Assembly: GCA_014075255.1 (NCBI GenBank) | Contig: CP046178.1 | Span: 258,001-322,000, forward strand | DNA: 64,000 bases | Reading direction: 5' to 3' | DNA from: Gammaproteobacteria bacterium | GTDB taxonomy: Bacteria; Pseudomonadota; Gammaproteobacteria; UBA4575 | In this document: positions 9,269 to 18,055 of the stretch, in pieces | Layout: each line of letters begins with the position of its first letter | How positions within the stretch are numbered: the first letter of the stretch is position 1 | The notes under the pieces: generated by a model | What the model saw: only the letters and a program-made list of their open reading frames with translations | What the model was told of the DNA's origin: nothing | The model's database searches: none | Made by a program: the position numbers and the translations under genes

Positions 9269-10136
9269 ACAAAAAAATTGTAGTGTTACCCCTATTGACC
9301 AGGCTTCTTCACTGAGAAATTTAAATGCAACTAATGAGGTTAATGTTCTAGCAGTAACTGGAGGAAAAGGAGGGGTAGGTAAAACCAATATTGCTATTAA
9401 TTTGGCCGTAGCGCTTGCTGACCTTCAAAGGAAGGTAATGCTATTGGATGCAGATCTAGGCTTATCTAACGTTGATGTAATGTTAGGTTTACGAGCAAGA
9501 AAAAATTTATACCATGTACTACAAAATGAGTGTTGTATAGAAGATATTATTATCCCCGGACCACATGGCATACAAATTATCCCAGCCGCATCAGGGGTGA
9601 GCGAAATGGCTAATCTTAGTGTGCAAGAGCATATGGGTATTATTGATTCTATTAGTGAACTTAATCCATCGCTTGATTATTTCATTATTGATACTGCGCC
9701 TGGCATTGGCAACAGCGTATCGTTATTAACACATTTGGCTAACTCGATAATTATTGTAGTGTGTGATGAGCCAGCTTCTTTGGCTGATGCTTACGCACTT
9801 ATAAAAGTATTAAGTAAAAAAGGCGTAAAGAAAAAATTTCAAATTATTTCCAATATGGTTGAATCAAGTGCGCATGGCGAACGTTTATTCTCTCAACTTG
9901 AAAAAGTATCTAATCATTTTTTAGAGGCGTCTTTGGAATACTGTGGATATATTCCTATTGATAAATATGTAAGAAAGGCCATTAAGAAACAACAATCAGT
10001 TATAGATGCCTATCCTACTAGTCGATCTTCTTTAGGATTTGCACGTATTGCGAGAGAGTTAAATAGCAAACCAAAAGGAATTAACGCAAGTGGCGCAATT
10101 GAGTTATTTCTTGAGCGACAATTATCAAACCAATAA
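9261..10136 (+). CDS. flhG: MinD-like ATPase FlhG/FleN, flagellar number regulator
   Basis: FlhG (FleN) is a ParA/MinD-family ATPase that limits flagellar number, in part by restraining the master activator FleQ/FlrA. The deviant Walker A motif KGGVGKT lies at 36-42, followed by the DADLGLSNVDVMLG segment and a Walker B-like FIIDTAPG. At 291 residues it is typical. It overlaps flhF by 8 bp (ATGTTTGA) and is followed 17 bp later by fliA. Confidence 0.94.
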   Translation: MFEQKNCSVTPIDQASSLRNLNATNEVNVLAVTGGKGGVGKTNIAINLAVALADLQRKVMLLDADLGLSNVDVMLGLRARKNLYHVLQNECCIEDIIIPGPHGIQIIPAASGVSEMANLSVQEHMGIIDSISELNPSLDYFIIDTAPGIGNSVSLLTHLANSIIIVVCDEPASLADAYALIKVLSKKGVKKKFQIISNMVESSAHGERLFSQLEKVSNHFLEASLEYCGYIPIDKYVRKAIKKQQSVIDAYPTSRSSLGFARIARELNSKPKGINASGAIELFLERQLSNQ

Positions 10137-10153
10137 TTATATAAAATAATATT

Positions 10154-10888
10154 ATGAATGAAGCCGCAACAGAAAGTTATACCGCAGTTCAGAATTTAGA
10201 TATTGAGAACGTAGTAACTCAACATGCATCTCTAGTGAAAAGAATTGCTTATCATTTGAAAGGCAGATTGCCTGATACAGTGTTGGTAGATGATTTAATT
10301 CAATCAGGTATGGTTGGATTATTAGAAGCTGCCACAAAATTTAATCCGACTCAGGGTGCGAGTTTCGAAACTTATGCAGGGATACGTATTCGTGGTGCGA
10401 TGTTAGATGAAATTAGACGTGGAGATTGGACCCCTAGGTCTGTACATCGTAAATCTAGGGATATGATGGAAGCAATCAGGAAAGTTGAAAATAGAACATT
10501 ATCAAGTGCCACCGATACAGAAATTGCTCAAGAAATGGGTGTTGAGCTAAGTGAATATAATCGAATTCTTCGTGATTCATCGGTAGCTCAAGTATTTAGC
10601 ATTGATGAAAGCGAAGAATCTACAGACTATAAAATTGAAATGAGCTCAGACTCTGACCCTGATAAAGAATACATAGATGAAAAATTTCATTCTGAGCTGA
10701 CATCATCAATCAATCAATTGCCGGATCGTGAACGATTAGTAATGTCACTTTACTATGAGGAAGAAATGAATTTACGCGAAATTGGTAGTTTACTAGAGGT
10801 GAGTGAATCGCGTGTCTGTCAAATACATGGTAAAGCTTTAATTATGCTTAGAGCAAAATTGAGCGAATGGTTAGAAAATAAGAATTAG
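10154..10888 (+). CDS. fliA: RNA polymerase sigma factor FliA (sigma-28)
   Basis: This is the flagellar class-3 sigma factor, normally held in check by FlgM. The 244 residues contain region 2 (HASLVKRIAYHLKGRLP, DLIQSGMVGLLEAATKFNP, FETYAGIRIRGAMLDEIRRG, DWTPRSVHRKSR), region 3, and region 4 with the HTH LREIGSLLEVSESRVCQIHG. These match FliA rather than other sigma-70 paralogues. It closes the flhA-F-G-fliA block. In most relatives a cheYZAB block would follow; here it does not. Confidence 0.96.
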   Translation: MNEAATESYTAVQNLDIENVVTQHASLVKRIAYHLKGRLPDTVLVDDLIQSGMVGLLEAATKFNPTQGASFETYAGIRIRGAMLDEIRRGDWTPRSVHRKSRDMMEAIRKVENRTLSSATDTEIAQEMGVELSEYNRILRDSSVAQVFSIDESEESTDYKIEMSSDSDPDKEYIDEKFHSELTSSINQLPDRERLVMSLYYEEEMNLREIGSLLEVSESRVCQIHGKALIMLRAKLSEWLENKN

Positions 10889-10957
10889 TAATATAAAGGA
10901 CTAATTTAATTCACATAAAGGACTATTAGGAAATATAAATGATCTAAGAGTTTTGAA

Positions 10958-11131
10958 ATGGTTGATAGTAATAAAATTGGTTCATTAACCAGGACTTGGC
11001 CCACTCAGCCAATCAAAAAAGATCGTCCTGATCAAAATAAACAGCATCGAAATACGAGAGATGATAAGACTAAAAAAGGTGATGATGAACAAAAAGATCC
11101 AGGTGATACAATAATAGATGAATATGTTTGA
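10958..11131 (+). CDS. Small conserved motility-cluster protein (57 aa)
   Basis: This is a short ORF of 57 residues in the gap after fliA. The composition is distinctive: an N-terminal segment with TRTWPTQPIKK, a highly charged middle rich in Asp, Lys and Gln, and a C-terminus GDTIIDEYV. From memory, small proteins with a Trp-Pro N-terminal motif and a C-terminal 'hIDEYA/V' occur next to DUF2802 genes at the end of gammaproteobacterial chemotaxis/flagellar clusters, and this fits in sequence and place. The stop overlaps the first possible (TTG) start of the next frame. Function is unknown. Two copies of ATAAAGGACTA, 22 bp apart (10893-10903 and 10915-10925), lie just upstream. Confidence 0.55.
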   Translation: MVDSNKIGSLTRTWPTQPIKKDRPDQNKQHRNTRDDKTKKGDDEQKDPGDTIIDEYV

Positions 11132-11148
11132 TCAAATCTGAGGGAATT

Positions 11149-11604
11149 ATGGAAATATACAGTTTAAATTATGATTATATTAAAGATTTCACATATAACG
11201 TGACATCGTATTTTAGTTTTGAACAATCTGCTTTATATTTTTCAATACTCATAGTGTTAGTATCAATTCTTGTTTTAAGTAGAAAAATGCTTAAGCTAGA
11301 AAAAACTCAATTAAATGATATCGATGACATTACTGGTTTTAATCGTTTAATTGATGAGGAATTAGGCATGTTAAAAAAAGAACAAAATAATATCAATCAA
11401 GAGATTGATAGTTCAAAAACTAAAATAACATCTAATAGTGAATCTAGTAGTGAAGGAAAACTTTTTAATAATGCGCCGTACACACAGGCCGTGCAGCTAG
11501 CAAGTAGAGGCTATGCTAGAAAAGATATTATTTCTCTATGTTCATTAACAGAATCAGAGGCAGAATTAATACTTGCTCTTCATTCAAATGATAAAGCTGC
11601 ATAG
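11149..11604 (+). CDS. DUF2802 family membrane-anchored protein
   Basis: The protein has 151 residues from the ATG at 11149, chosen because GAGGGA at 11140-11145 is a good ribosome-binding site; a TTG at 11128 would add seven residues. It has one N-terminal membrane helix (SALYFSILIVLVSILVLS), a coiled-coil-like polar stretch (about 60-95), and a C-terminal DUF2802-type helix-turn-helix-like segment (YTQAVQLASRGYARKDIISL and LTESEAELILALHS). DUF2802 genes sit at the downstream end of the fliA-che block in many Gammaproteobacteria; the function is not established. Here it follows fliA without the che genes. Confidence 0.75.
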   Translation: MEIYSLNYDYIKDFTYNVTSYFSFEQSALYFSILIVLVSILVLSRKMLKLEKTQLNDIDDITGFNRLIDEELGMLKKEQNNINQEIDSSKTKITSNSESSSEGKLFNNAPYTQAVQLASRGYARKDIISLCSLTESEAELILALHSNDKAA

Positions 11605-11711
11605 AGCTATAGATAGCATATGTTCATTCGTTATATTCAAATAGTTAGTATAGATAACTAAAGGATTCCAACCATTAGTCGATATGTTTACCTGTATAAG
11701 GACGTATCGAT

Positions 11712-11888
11712 ATGTATCACAAATGTACATGGTGTAAGGCTAGAATTACTTTTCGACCTACTTATTACACACAAGGATTTTTACAGCTGCAACCTGGGTT
11801 CGGGGTGTACTGCAATGCTGCTTGTTCATTATCTGCACACCAGGCTAATTCTAAGCCTAATATATCCATTCTAAATTTCCCTCAGTAG
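11712..11888 (+). CDS. Small Cys-rich protein, possible zinc-binding (58 aa)
   Basis: This short ORF lies in the 455-bp gap between the DUF2802 gene and the K+ channel gene. The 58 residues carry C5-x2-C8 (KCTWCK) and C34-x3-C38 (YCNAAC) separated by ~25 residues, with basic and aromatic residues between, which looks like a treble-clef or zinc-ribbon mini-protein. AAGGA at 11698-11702 lies 9 bases before the ATG. I do not recognise the family. The paired cysteines and the ribosome-binding site argue for a real gene; the short length argues for caution. The rest of the gap (11889-12058) is AT-rich and shows nothing further. Confidence 0.45.
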   Translation: MYHKCTWCKARITFRPTYYTQGFLQLQPGFGVYCNAACSLSAHQANSKPNISILNFPQ

Positions 11889-12058
11889 AGCAAATGCACT
11901 GAAATATATAAATATATTGTATTTATATCAATAAGTTATAAGCCTTAAAGTAGTTATTAAAGAGGCCGATAAATTACTAGAGATTAGATATTTGGGGATT
12001 CCGTATTTTCCATTGATCTGTAACTTATTAAACGTATTAAAATTTACAAGCTGTTTGC

Positions 12059-13132
12059 ATGTGCTGTGAAATAAATACATGCGCAAGTAACTATGCAACG
12101 GAGCATGCATTGGAAAAGCATTTATCACGAAGGCGCATCCATGAACTATTAGAAATTGCATCTGCTGGTGACAACATAAGTCGAATAGTTGATGTTGGTT
12201 TAATCATACTTATATTGCTTAGTGTTATTTCGATAGTTTTAGAATCAGTACAAGTTATAAATGATTCATACCATGTATATTTTTATTGGTTTGAAGTGGT
12301 ATCTGTTTTCATATTTACACTTGAGTATGTTCTTAGAATATGGTCGTGTGTAGATAGTCCAAATAATATAAAAAGTAAGAGCAGCTATTTAATGTTAAGA
12401 ATACGTTATAGCTTTTCATTTTCAGCAGTAATTGATTTGCTCGCTATTTTACCATTCTACTTCATGATGTTTGGTTTATTTGGTAATGCAGATATGAGGT
12501 TCTTGCGTTCGTTTAGACTGTTAAGAATATTCAAGCTAACAAGATATTCAGCTGCCTTTGATGTATTGAATGTTGTTTTCAAAGAAAACCTTCGTGCATT
12601 TGGTGCAGCCTTTTTCATTTTACTAGTTGTAATGTTATTGGCAGCTTCAGGTATGTACTATTTTGAACATGAAGCTCAGCCTAAAGAATTTTCTAGCATT
12701 TTAGCTTCTATGTGGTGGGCATTTACTACACTAACCACTGTAGGTTATGGAGATGTGACACCCATCACAGGCGCTGGTAAATCATTTGGTGCACTTATAA
12801 CGGTTGTAGGAGTAGGAATGGTAGCTTTGCCGACAGCTATTTTAGCTTCAGCATTTTCTGAGCAACTTCGTTTAAGAACCAATAAATATGAAAATCTGGC
12901 AGATAGAGCTTATGAAGATGGAATTTTAACTACAAATGAAAAAGAAGAGTTAGAGTCATTACGTGAAGAATTGGGTATAGGTAAAGCTGTTGCTGAACAG
13001 ATTCTAGCTAATGAAGAAAAGAGAGTAACTTCAAGCAAGATAAATCAAGAAGATAATAAGTGCCCACATTGCGGATATAAAATAGTTGTCACTAATGAAG
13101 ATTGTTCAATTCCATTAATAAAAGCAATTTAA
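12059..13132 (+). CDS. Voltage-gated-type potassium channel
   Basis: This is a six-helix K+ channel subunit. The hydrophobic helices S1-S4 fall at about 44-165. S4 carries regularly spaced arginines (R147, R150, R153, R156) in MRFLRSFRLLRIFKL. The pore has the selectivity filter TVGYGD at 227-232 between P-loop FTTLT and the S6 helix. A cytoplasmic tail follows, with a short helical hairpin (ILTTNEKEELESLREELGIG) and a C-terminal CPHC pair (335-338). The start is uncertain: no clear ribosome-binding site precedes the ATG at 12059. It is followed 15 bp later by the GGDEF-EAL gene, so the two may be co-transcribed. Function in pH or osmotic adaptation is inference. Confidence 0.88.
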   Translation: MCCEINTCASNYATEHALEKHLSRRRIHELLEIASAGDNISRIVDVGLIILILLSVISIVLESVQVINDSYHVYFYWFEVVSVFIFTLEYVLRIWSCVDSPNNIKSKSSYLMLRIRYSFSFSAVIDLLAILPFYFMMFGLFGNADMRFLRSFRLLRIFKLTRYSAAFDVLNVVFKENLRAFGAAFFILLVVMLLAASGMYYFEHEAQPKEFSSILASMWWAFTTLTTVGYGDVTPITGAGKSFGALITVVGVGMVALPTAILASAFSEQLRLRTNKYENLADRAYEDGILTTNEKEELESLREELGIGKAVAEQILANEEKRVTSSKINQEDNKCPHCGYKIVVTNEDCSIPLIKAI

Positions 13133-13147
13133 AAGCAATAATAAATT

Positions 13148-15271
13148 ATGCAGCTAAATAGTAAAAAAATAATTTCTATAGCTAATGAGGAATTAAATGA
13201 TGACTCATCATATGAAATTCAAATAGATAGTCTTAAGAAGCAGAAAAATCTCCTACAAGATGTCATTGACAAAGTGCCTAATCTGATTTCAGTGCGTGAT
13301 GCCTCTGGTAAATTCATATTAGTGAATAAAGCTATAGCTAATGTTTATGGATATGAAGTAAATGACTTGATTGGAAGAAATGATGAAGAATTAACGCATC
13401 ATCCCTGGAAAATAGAAAGCTGTATTGAAATAGATACAATGGTGATGCAGCAGAAACAAGAAAGGACCATTCTGGAAGAAACTATAACAGACAAAAATGG
13501 AAAAAAGATTTGGTTGCAGACCACAAAACAACCATTTATTGATACTGCAAATAATGAGTTATACGTTTTAGGAGTTAGTACAAATATTACCCAACAAAGA
13601 ATTGCTAAAGAAAAACTTATCCAAAGCGAGAAAAGATTTAAGGATTTCTCAGAGACTGCAGCCAATATATTTTGGGAGTTAGATAAAGATCTCAATTATA
13701 CATATATTTCTGGAAGCATAAAAAATCTAATTGGCGATTTATCTATTTATCCATTGGGGAAAAGTTTTGATACGTTGTTTTCAAATAGTTCAAAATGCGA
13801 ATTCGATTTTGACGCTTATAAAGAAATGTTAAAATGCCAAAAAGATATCTCAAACTTTACGTTTAATGTTAAAAATGAAAATAAAGAAGTAGATATATTC
13901 AGAATAAATGCAAAATCAATATTTAATAATAATGAAAAGTTTGAAGGTTATCGCGGAGTAATACGGAGTATCACAGAAGAAAAATCCTTGCTTGAACGAA
14001 TAGCGTATGACGCTAAACATGATGCATTAACTGGTTTGGCAAACCGAAATGAATTTGATAAGCAACTTAAAAGGGTGCTTAAAAAAGCTAAAGACACGGA
14101 AGAAGATTCAGTTTTATGTTATTTAGATTTAGATCATTTTAAAGTAGTTAATGATGCTGCAGGTCATAGTGCGGGTGATCAGCTACTGATTAGTTTGTGT
14201 CATATCTTAGAAGATAAAGTGCGCGCATCAGATATAGTTGCCCGCTTAGGAGGAGATGAATTTGGAATTATTCTAGAGTCTTGCCCACTGAATAATGCAG
14301 TAAACGTGTGTGAAAATATTTTACGCAGTATTAACCAATTTGTTTTTGAGTGGGACAAACAAAGTTTCAAGGTTGGCGCCAGCATAGGTGTCGCGATGAT
14401 TACAGATAAGTCAGTAAATGAAGCATTGATAATGAGTCAAGCAGATATGGCGTGTTATCGAGCCAAAGAACTAGGTCGTAATCAAATGCACATCGCGCAT
14501 ACAGATGATACTGCAATAATTGAACGATCTTCTGAGTTTACATACGTAAGTGCAATAACGGATGCGTTAAATAACGATCGCTTGTTTTTGATGAAACAAC
14601 CTATTGTTTCTGTATTAAATAATAATAAAGAAATACCTCACTATGAAGTACTGTCTAGAATACTAGACGTTAAAGAAAATATTATATCGCCGAATGAATT
14701 TATAAGAGTAGCCGAACGATATGGAATGATAACAGGAGTAGATCGATTCGTTATTAAGAAAGCATTTCAATATCACAAGCAAACTTATGCAGGCAGTGAA
14801 GTGGTAATTTCAATAAATTTGTCGGGAAACACAGTAAGTGACCCTTATATCTTAGAGTTTATAAAGAAAGAGTTAGATGAGACAGGGCTGGATCCAAAAA
14901 CAGTTTGTTTTGAGATTACTGAAACAGCTGCAATATCCAGTATTACTAAAGCTGTGCATGTTATTAAGGAATTAAAAGATATTGGCGTTAAATTTGCGTT
15001 AGACGATTTTGGTAGCGGGCTTTCTTCTTTTGGATACCTTAAAGATCTACCTGTGGATTACCTTAAAATTGATGGAACGTTTGTAAAAAATATTGTGCAT
15101 AACGAGAAAGATCGGGCGATCGTACGATCGATTAATGAAGTAGCCAAAGTAATGGGAATGCAGACCATCGCCGAATTTGTAGAGAATGATGAAATATTAG
15201 AAATATTGAAAGAAATCGGTGTGGACTATGCTCAAGGATATGGGGTAGGTAAGCCAAAAAGAGTGACTTAA
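13148..15271 (+). CDS. PAS-PAS-GGDEF-EAL c-di-GMP signalling protein
   Basis: The domains in order are a short coiled coil (~20-40), PAS1 (~40-155), PAS2 (~160-280), GGDEF (~285-450) and EAL (~475-700). The diguanylate cyclase A-site GGDEF (368-372) is intact, and an inhibitory I-site RxxD (R359-x-x-D362) lies five residues before it. The phosphodiesterase domain has EVL instead of EAL (YEVLSRIL), but the later catalytic segments DDFGSGLSSF and LKIDGTFV are present, so activity is plausible. It is soluble, with no membrane helices. It lies after flagellar genes and before two HDOD proteins, which suggests a role in the motile-sessile decision. Confidence 0.92.
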   Translation: MQLNSKKIISIANEELNDDSSYEIQIDSLKKQKNLLQDVIDKVPNLISVRDASGKFILVNKAIANVYGYEVNDLIGRNDEELTHHPWKIESCIEIDTMVMQQKQERTILEETITDKNGKKIWLQTTKQPFIDTANNELYVLGVSTNITQQRIAKEKLIQSEKRFKDFSETAANIFWELDKDLNYTYISGSIKNLIGDLSIYPLGKSFDTLFSNSSKCEFDFDAYKEMLKCQKDISNFTFNVKNENKEVDIFRINAKSIFNNNEKFEGYRGVIRSITEEKSLLERIAYDAKHDALTGLANRNEFDKQLKRVLKKAKDTEEDSVLCYLDLDHFKVVNDAAGHSAGDQLLISLCHILEDKVRASDIVARLGGDEFGIILESCPLNNAVNVCENILRSINQFVFEWDKQSFKVGASIGVAMITDKSVNEALIMSQADMACYRAKELGRNQMHIAHTDDTAIIERSSEFTYVSAITDALNNDRLFLMKQPIVSVLNNNKEIPHYEVLSRILDVKENIISPNEFIRVAERYGMITGVDRFVIKKAFQYHKQTYAGSEVVISINLSGNTVSDPYILEFIKKELDETGLDPKTVCFEITETAAISSITKAVHVIKELKDIGVKFALDDFGSGLSSFGYLKDLPVDYLKIDGTFVKNIVHNEKDRAIVRSINEVAKVMGMQTIAEFVENDEILEILKEIGVDYAQGYGVGKPKRVT

Positions 15272-15375
15272 AGAGCTGTATTCACTCAAGAAATTTAAAA
15301 ATTGACCGTTAACCTAATGAATTAATCAAATTATTATTCATTAAAAATACAAGAATGAAGTCTTAAGAAAAAAGG

Positions 15376-16923
15376 ATGAACGTGACGATATTTGATAACC
15401 CAAAATTAATATCATTGCTGGAGACATGCAAAGATTTGCCAACGCCACCGGGCGTAGCAGAGCAGATTATTGGTTTAAGCGCTGATTCAAATAGCAATAT
15501 TTCTGCATTAGCGGAAGTCGTAAGTCTAGATCCAGCATTGACGGCAAAAGTTTTACGTATGGCAAATTCACCAATGTATGCCAGAGCCGTTAAGGTGGAA
15601 AGTCTAGAACAGGCCGTAATGATGTTTGGTTGGAATGGTACTTTAAATCTTGCGTTAAGTTTTTCATTAGTTTCTAAAATGCCTTGCTCCTCAAAGAAAG
15701 GGCTTGATTATAATTTCTTTTGGAAAAGATCTATATCAGCAGCAGTATCCGCTAAACATTTAGCTAAAGTGGTAGGAATAGATGTTAGGAAAGAAGATCT
15801 CTTCTTGCCAGGTTTGTTACAAGATATTGGCATGCTCGCTTTAGATAAGGCAGTGCCTGATTTATATAAAGAGATTAGCGAGAATCAGCATCAGCATAAG
15901 ATGGTGCAAAAAGTTGAAATTGATAAACTTGGCGCTGATCATGCATCTGTTGGCGCATGGTTATTAGAACATTGGGGCTTACCGCAGAGAATAATCGATT
16001 TAGTAGCCATTAGTCATCATGAGGAAAGATATGCAAAAGTAGGAAATACAACTCCTGCTGAAAATTGTATTGAAGTTTCAAATGTGATCGCGGATTGCAT
16101 TTGTAGTGATGAAGATAAAAAAGATTATCACTACGCAGCAAATGTATGTGAAAAATTAATTGGGCTAGATGAAGTTGGTTTTCTAGAAAATTTAGAAGGC
16201 ATATCGCAAGAAATAACAGAAGCAGCTGCAATATTTGAATTAGATGTGGGTGATCCGAGATTAATAAATTGTATAGCAGAACAAGCTAAAGAGCTGTTAT
16301 TGCTTCGAAGTATGGAGACCCTAAAAACTGCTGAAGAATTACATCACGAAGCAGAGAATTTAGAGTCAAAAGCAAAAAAACTTGAAGATTCTGTAAAATT
16401 AGACGCGTTAACAAATATCTATAATCGAGGATATTTAGAAATCTCTTTGAAACATGAATTTGAATTATCTGTACAAAGAAATAGTCCTCTTGCTGTTGTG
16501 ATGGTTGATTTAGATTACTTTAAAAAAGTAAATGATACTTATGGACATGATTGTGGTGATAAAGCTTTAGTCTATGCAGTTGAAATATTAAGGTCTTGCG
16601 TACGTGGCACAGATTCTTTGTTTAGATATGGAGGTGAAGAATTTGTAGTTGTGTTGCCAAACACAGGTGATGTAGGTGCTGAAAGTCTGGCTTCTAGAAT
16701 TGTAGAGGCATTTGGTAGTAAAAATTTCAAGTTTCAAGAAGAGATAAGTTTTCCTCTAACTGCTTCACTAGGTGTTGCAACACAAGGAGAAAGTATCAGT
16801 TTCGATAATTGGGAAGACCTCTTGAATATAGCGGACTACTGTCTATATGCATCAAAAGCAAATGGCCGAAACCAATATACACTCTATAAGGAAGAAGACG
16901 CTGCTAATTCTGCAACTGGCTAA
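15376..16923 (+). CDS. HDOD-GGDEF protein, probable diguanylate cyclase
   Basis: The 515-residue protein has an N-terminal HDOD domain (~10-300; signature LPTPPGVAEQIIGL, DPALTAKVLRMANSPMYA, FLPGLLQDIGMLALD), a coiled-coil linker (~310-345, rich in Glu and Lys) and a C-terminal GGDEF domain. The catalytic signature is GGEEF in RYGGEEFVVVLPN, with an I-site RGTD five residues before it, so c-di-GMP synthesis under product inhibition is expected. Its HDOD half is strikingly similar to the next gene, which has no GGDEF. It is separated by 105 bp from the upstream gene. Confidence 0.9.
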   Translation: MNVTIFDNPKLISLLETCKDLPTPPGVAEQIIGLSADSNSNISALAEVVSLDPALTAKVLRMANSPMYARAVKVESLEQAVMMFGWNGTLNLALSFSLVSKMPCSSKKGLDYNFFWKRSISAAVSAKHLAKVVGIDVRKEDLFLPGLLQDIGMLALDKAVPDLYKEISENQHQHKMVQKVEIDKLGADHASVGAWLLEHWGLPQRIIDLVAISHHEERYAKVGNTTPAENCIEVSNVIADCICSDEDKKDYHYAANVCEKLIGLDEVGFLENLEGISQEITEAAAIFELDVGDPRLINCIAEQAKELLLLRSMETLKTAEELHHEAENLESKAKKLEDSVKLDALTNIYNRGYLEISLKHEFELSVQRNSPLAVVMVDLDYFKKVNDTYGHDCGDKALVYAVEILRSCVRGTDSLFRYGGEEFVVVLPNTGDVGAESLASRIVEAFGSKNFKFQEEISFPLTASLGVATQGESISFDNWEDLLNIADYCLYASKANGRNQYTLYKEEDAANSATG

Positions 16924-16953
16924 CTGAATACTTAAACTGGAAGTGATAATTAT

Positions 16954-17919
16954 ATGGAACTATGCATACAAGATTTAATGGATAATGAGACGTTTGCCTT
17001 ATTGGAGAAATGTGACGATTTGCCTAGTCCACCAGGCGTGGCAGATCAAATAATTCATCTTAGCTCAGACGCAAATTCTGATATCGATACACTAGCGGAA
17101 ATAGTAAGTTTTGATCCTGCACTAACAGCAAAAATTTTACGTATTGCCAACTCATCTTTATATGCGCGTCGTACTAAAACTGAAAATATCCAACAAGCTG
17201 TTGTTATGTTTGGTTGGGAAGGCACTCTAAATCTTGCACTTAGTTTTTCGCTTGTAGGTAATATGAAAGATAGTGGTGACGGATTAGATTACACGTACTT
17301 TTGGAAACGTTCTCTAGCTACTGCTGTTGCCTGTCGTTGTTTAGCCGGTGCTACAGGTTACGCTAAGAAAGAAGAGTTATTTTTACCAGGTTTACTCCAA
17401 GATATTGGCATGCTAGCAATCGATAAAGTGCACCCAGAATTATATTCGGGGATACGTGATAAGCAGCAAGATCATCAAAGTTTAATTAAATTTGAGAAAA
17501 GTAAACTTGGGTTTGATCATGCAGTGGTAGGCGCATGGTTGCTAAATAAATGGGATATTCCTGATAAAATTACAGAGCTAGTGTCCGCTAGTCATGGCGA
17601 TAATATAGAAAGTGTAAGTGAAAACAATTCTACTGCAGCTAAATGTGTAGCATTTGCAGGAATTCTGGCGGATTGTATATGCTTTGATCATGCTGGAGAA
17701 GGGTACCTTAAAGAAGCGGATAAAGCAGAGAAAGAGTTTGATATTGATATTATAGAATTTATGAATCTAATCGGCACGGTAACAAGAGAATTTTTAGAAA
17801 CTGCTAACATGTTTGATGTTGAGATTGATGACCCAGATATTTTAGAGACCGTCGCAGAAATGGCTAAGATGACTTTAGAATTGAGTGGAACAGGCACAAA
17901 TACAAATCAAGCAGCGTAG
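16954..17919 (+). CDS. HDOD domain protein (paralogue of upstream gene)
   Basis: This 321-residue protein is a single HDOD domain with a helical C-terminus. HDOD proteins are signalling adaptors related to HD phosphohydrolases but lacking the metal site. The first ~200 residues align without large gaps to the HDOD half of the preceding gene (LPSPPGVADQIIHL, FDPALTAKILRIANSSLYAR, VMFGWEGTLNLALSFSLV), so the pair arose by tandem duplication, with the GGDEF domain lost or gained in one copy. It starts 30 bp after the upstream gene and is probably co-transcribed with it. Confidence 0.85.
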   Translation: MELCIQDLMDNETFALLEKCDDLPSPPGVADQIIHLSSDANSDIDTLAEIVSFDPALTAKILRIANSSLYARRTKTENIQQAVVMFGWEGTLNLALSFSLVGNMKDSGDGLDYTYFWKRSLATAVACRCLAGATGYAKKEELFLPGLLQDIGMLAIDKVHPELYSGIRDKQQDHQSLIKFEKSKLGFDHAVVGAWLLNKWDIPDKITELVSASHGDNIESVSENNSTAAKCVAFAGILADCICFDHAGEGYLKEADKAEKEFDIDIIEFMNLIGTVTREFLETANMFDVEIDDPDILETVAEMAKMTLELSGTGTNTNQAA

Positions 17920-18055
17920 TATTTCCAAAAAAATTACATGAACAGTGCGCGCGCATCATGTTTTGAGGTGACCTAATATATAAATACATTTGACTCGCTT
18001 AAGCTACTAACAATAGTATAAATACTTAACGTTATTGATTCTCATCAAATTATTT

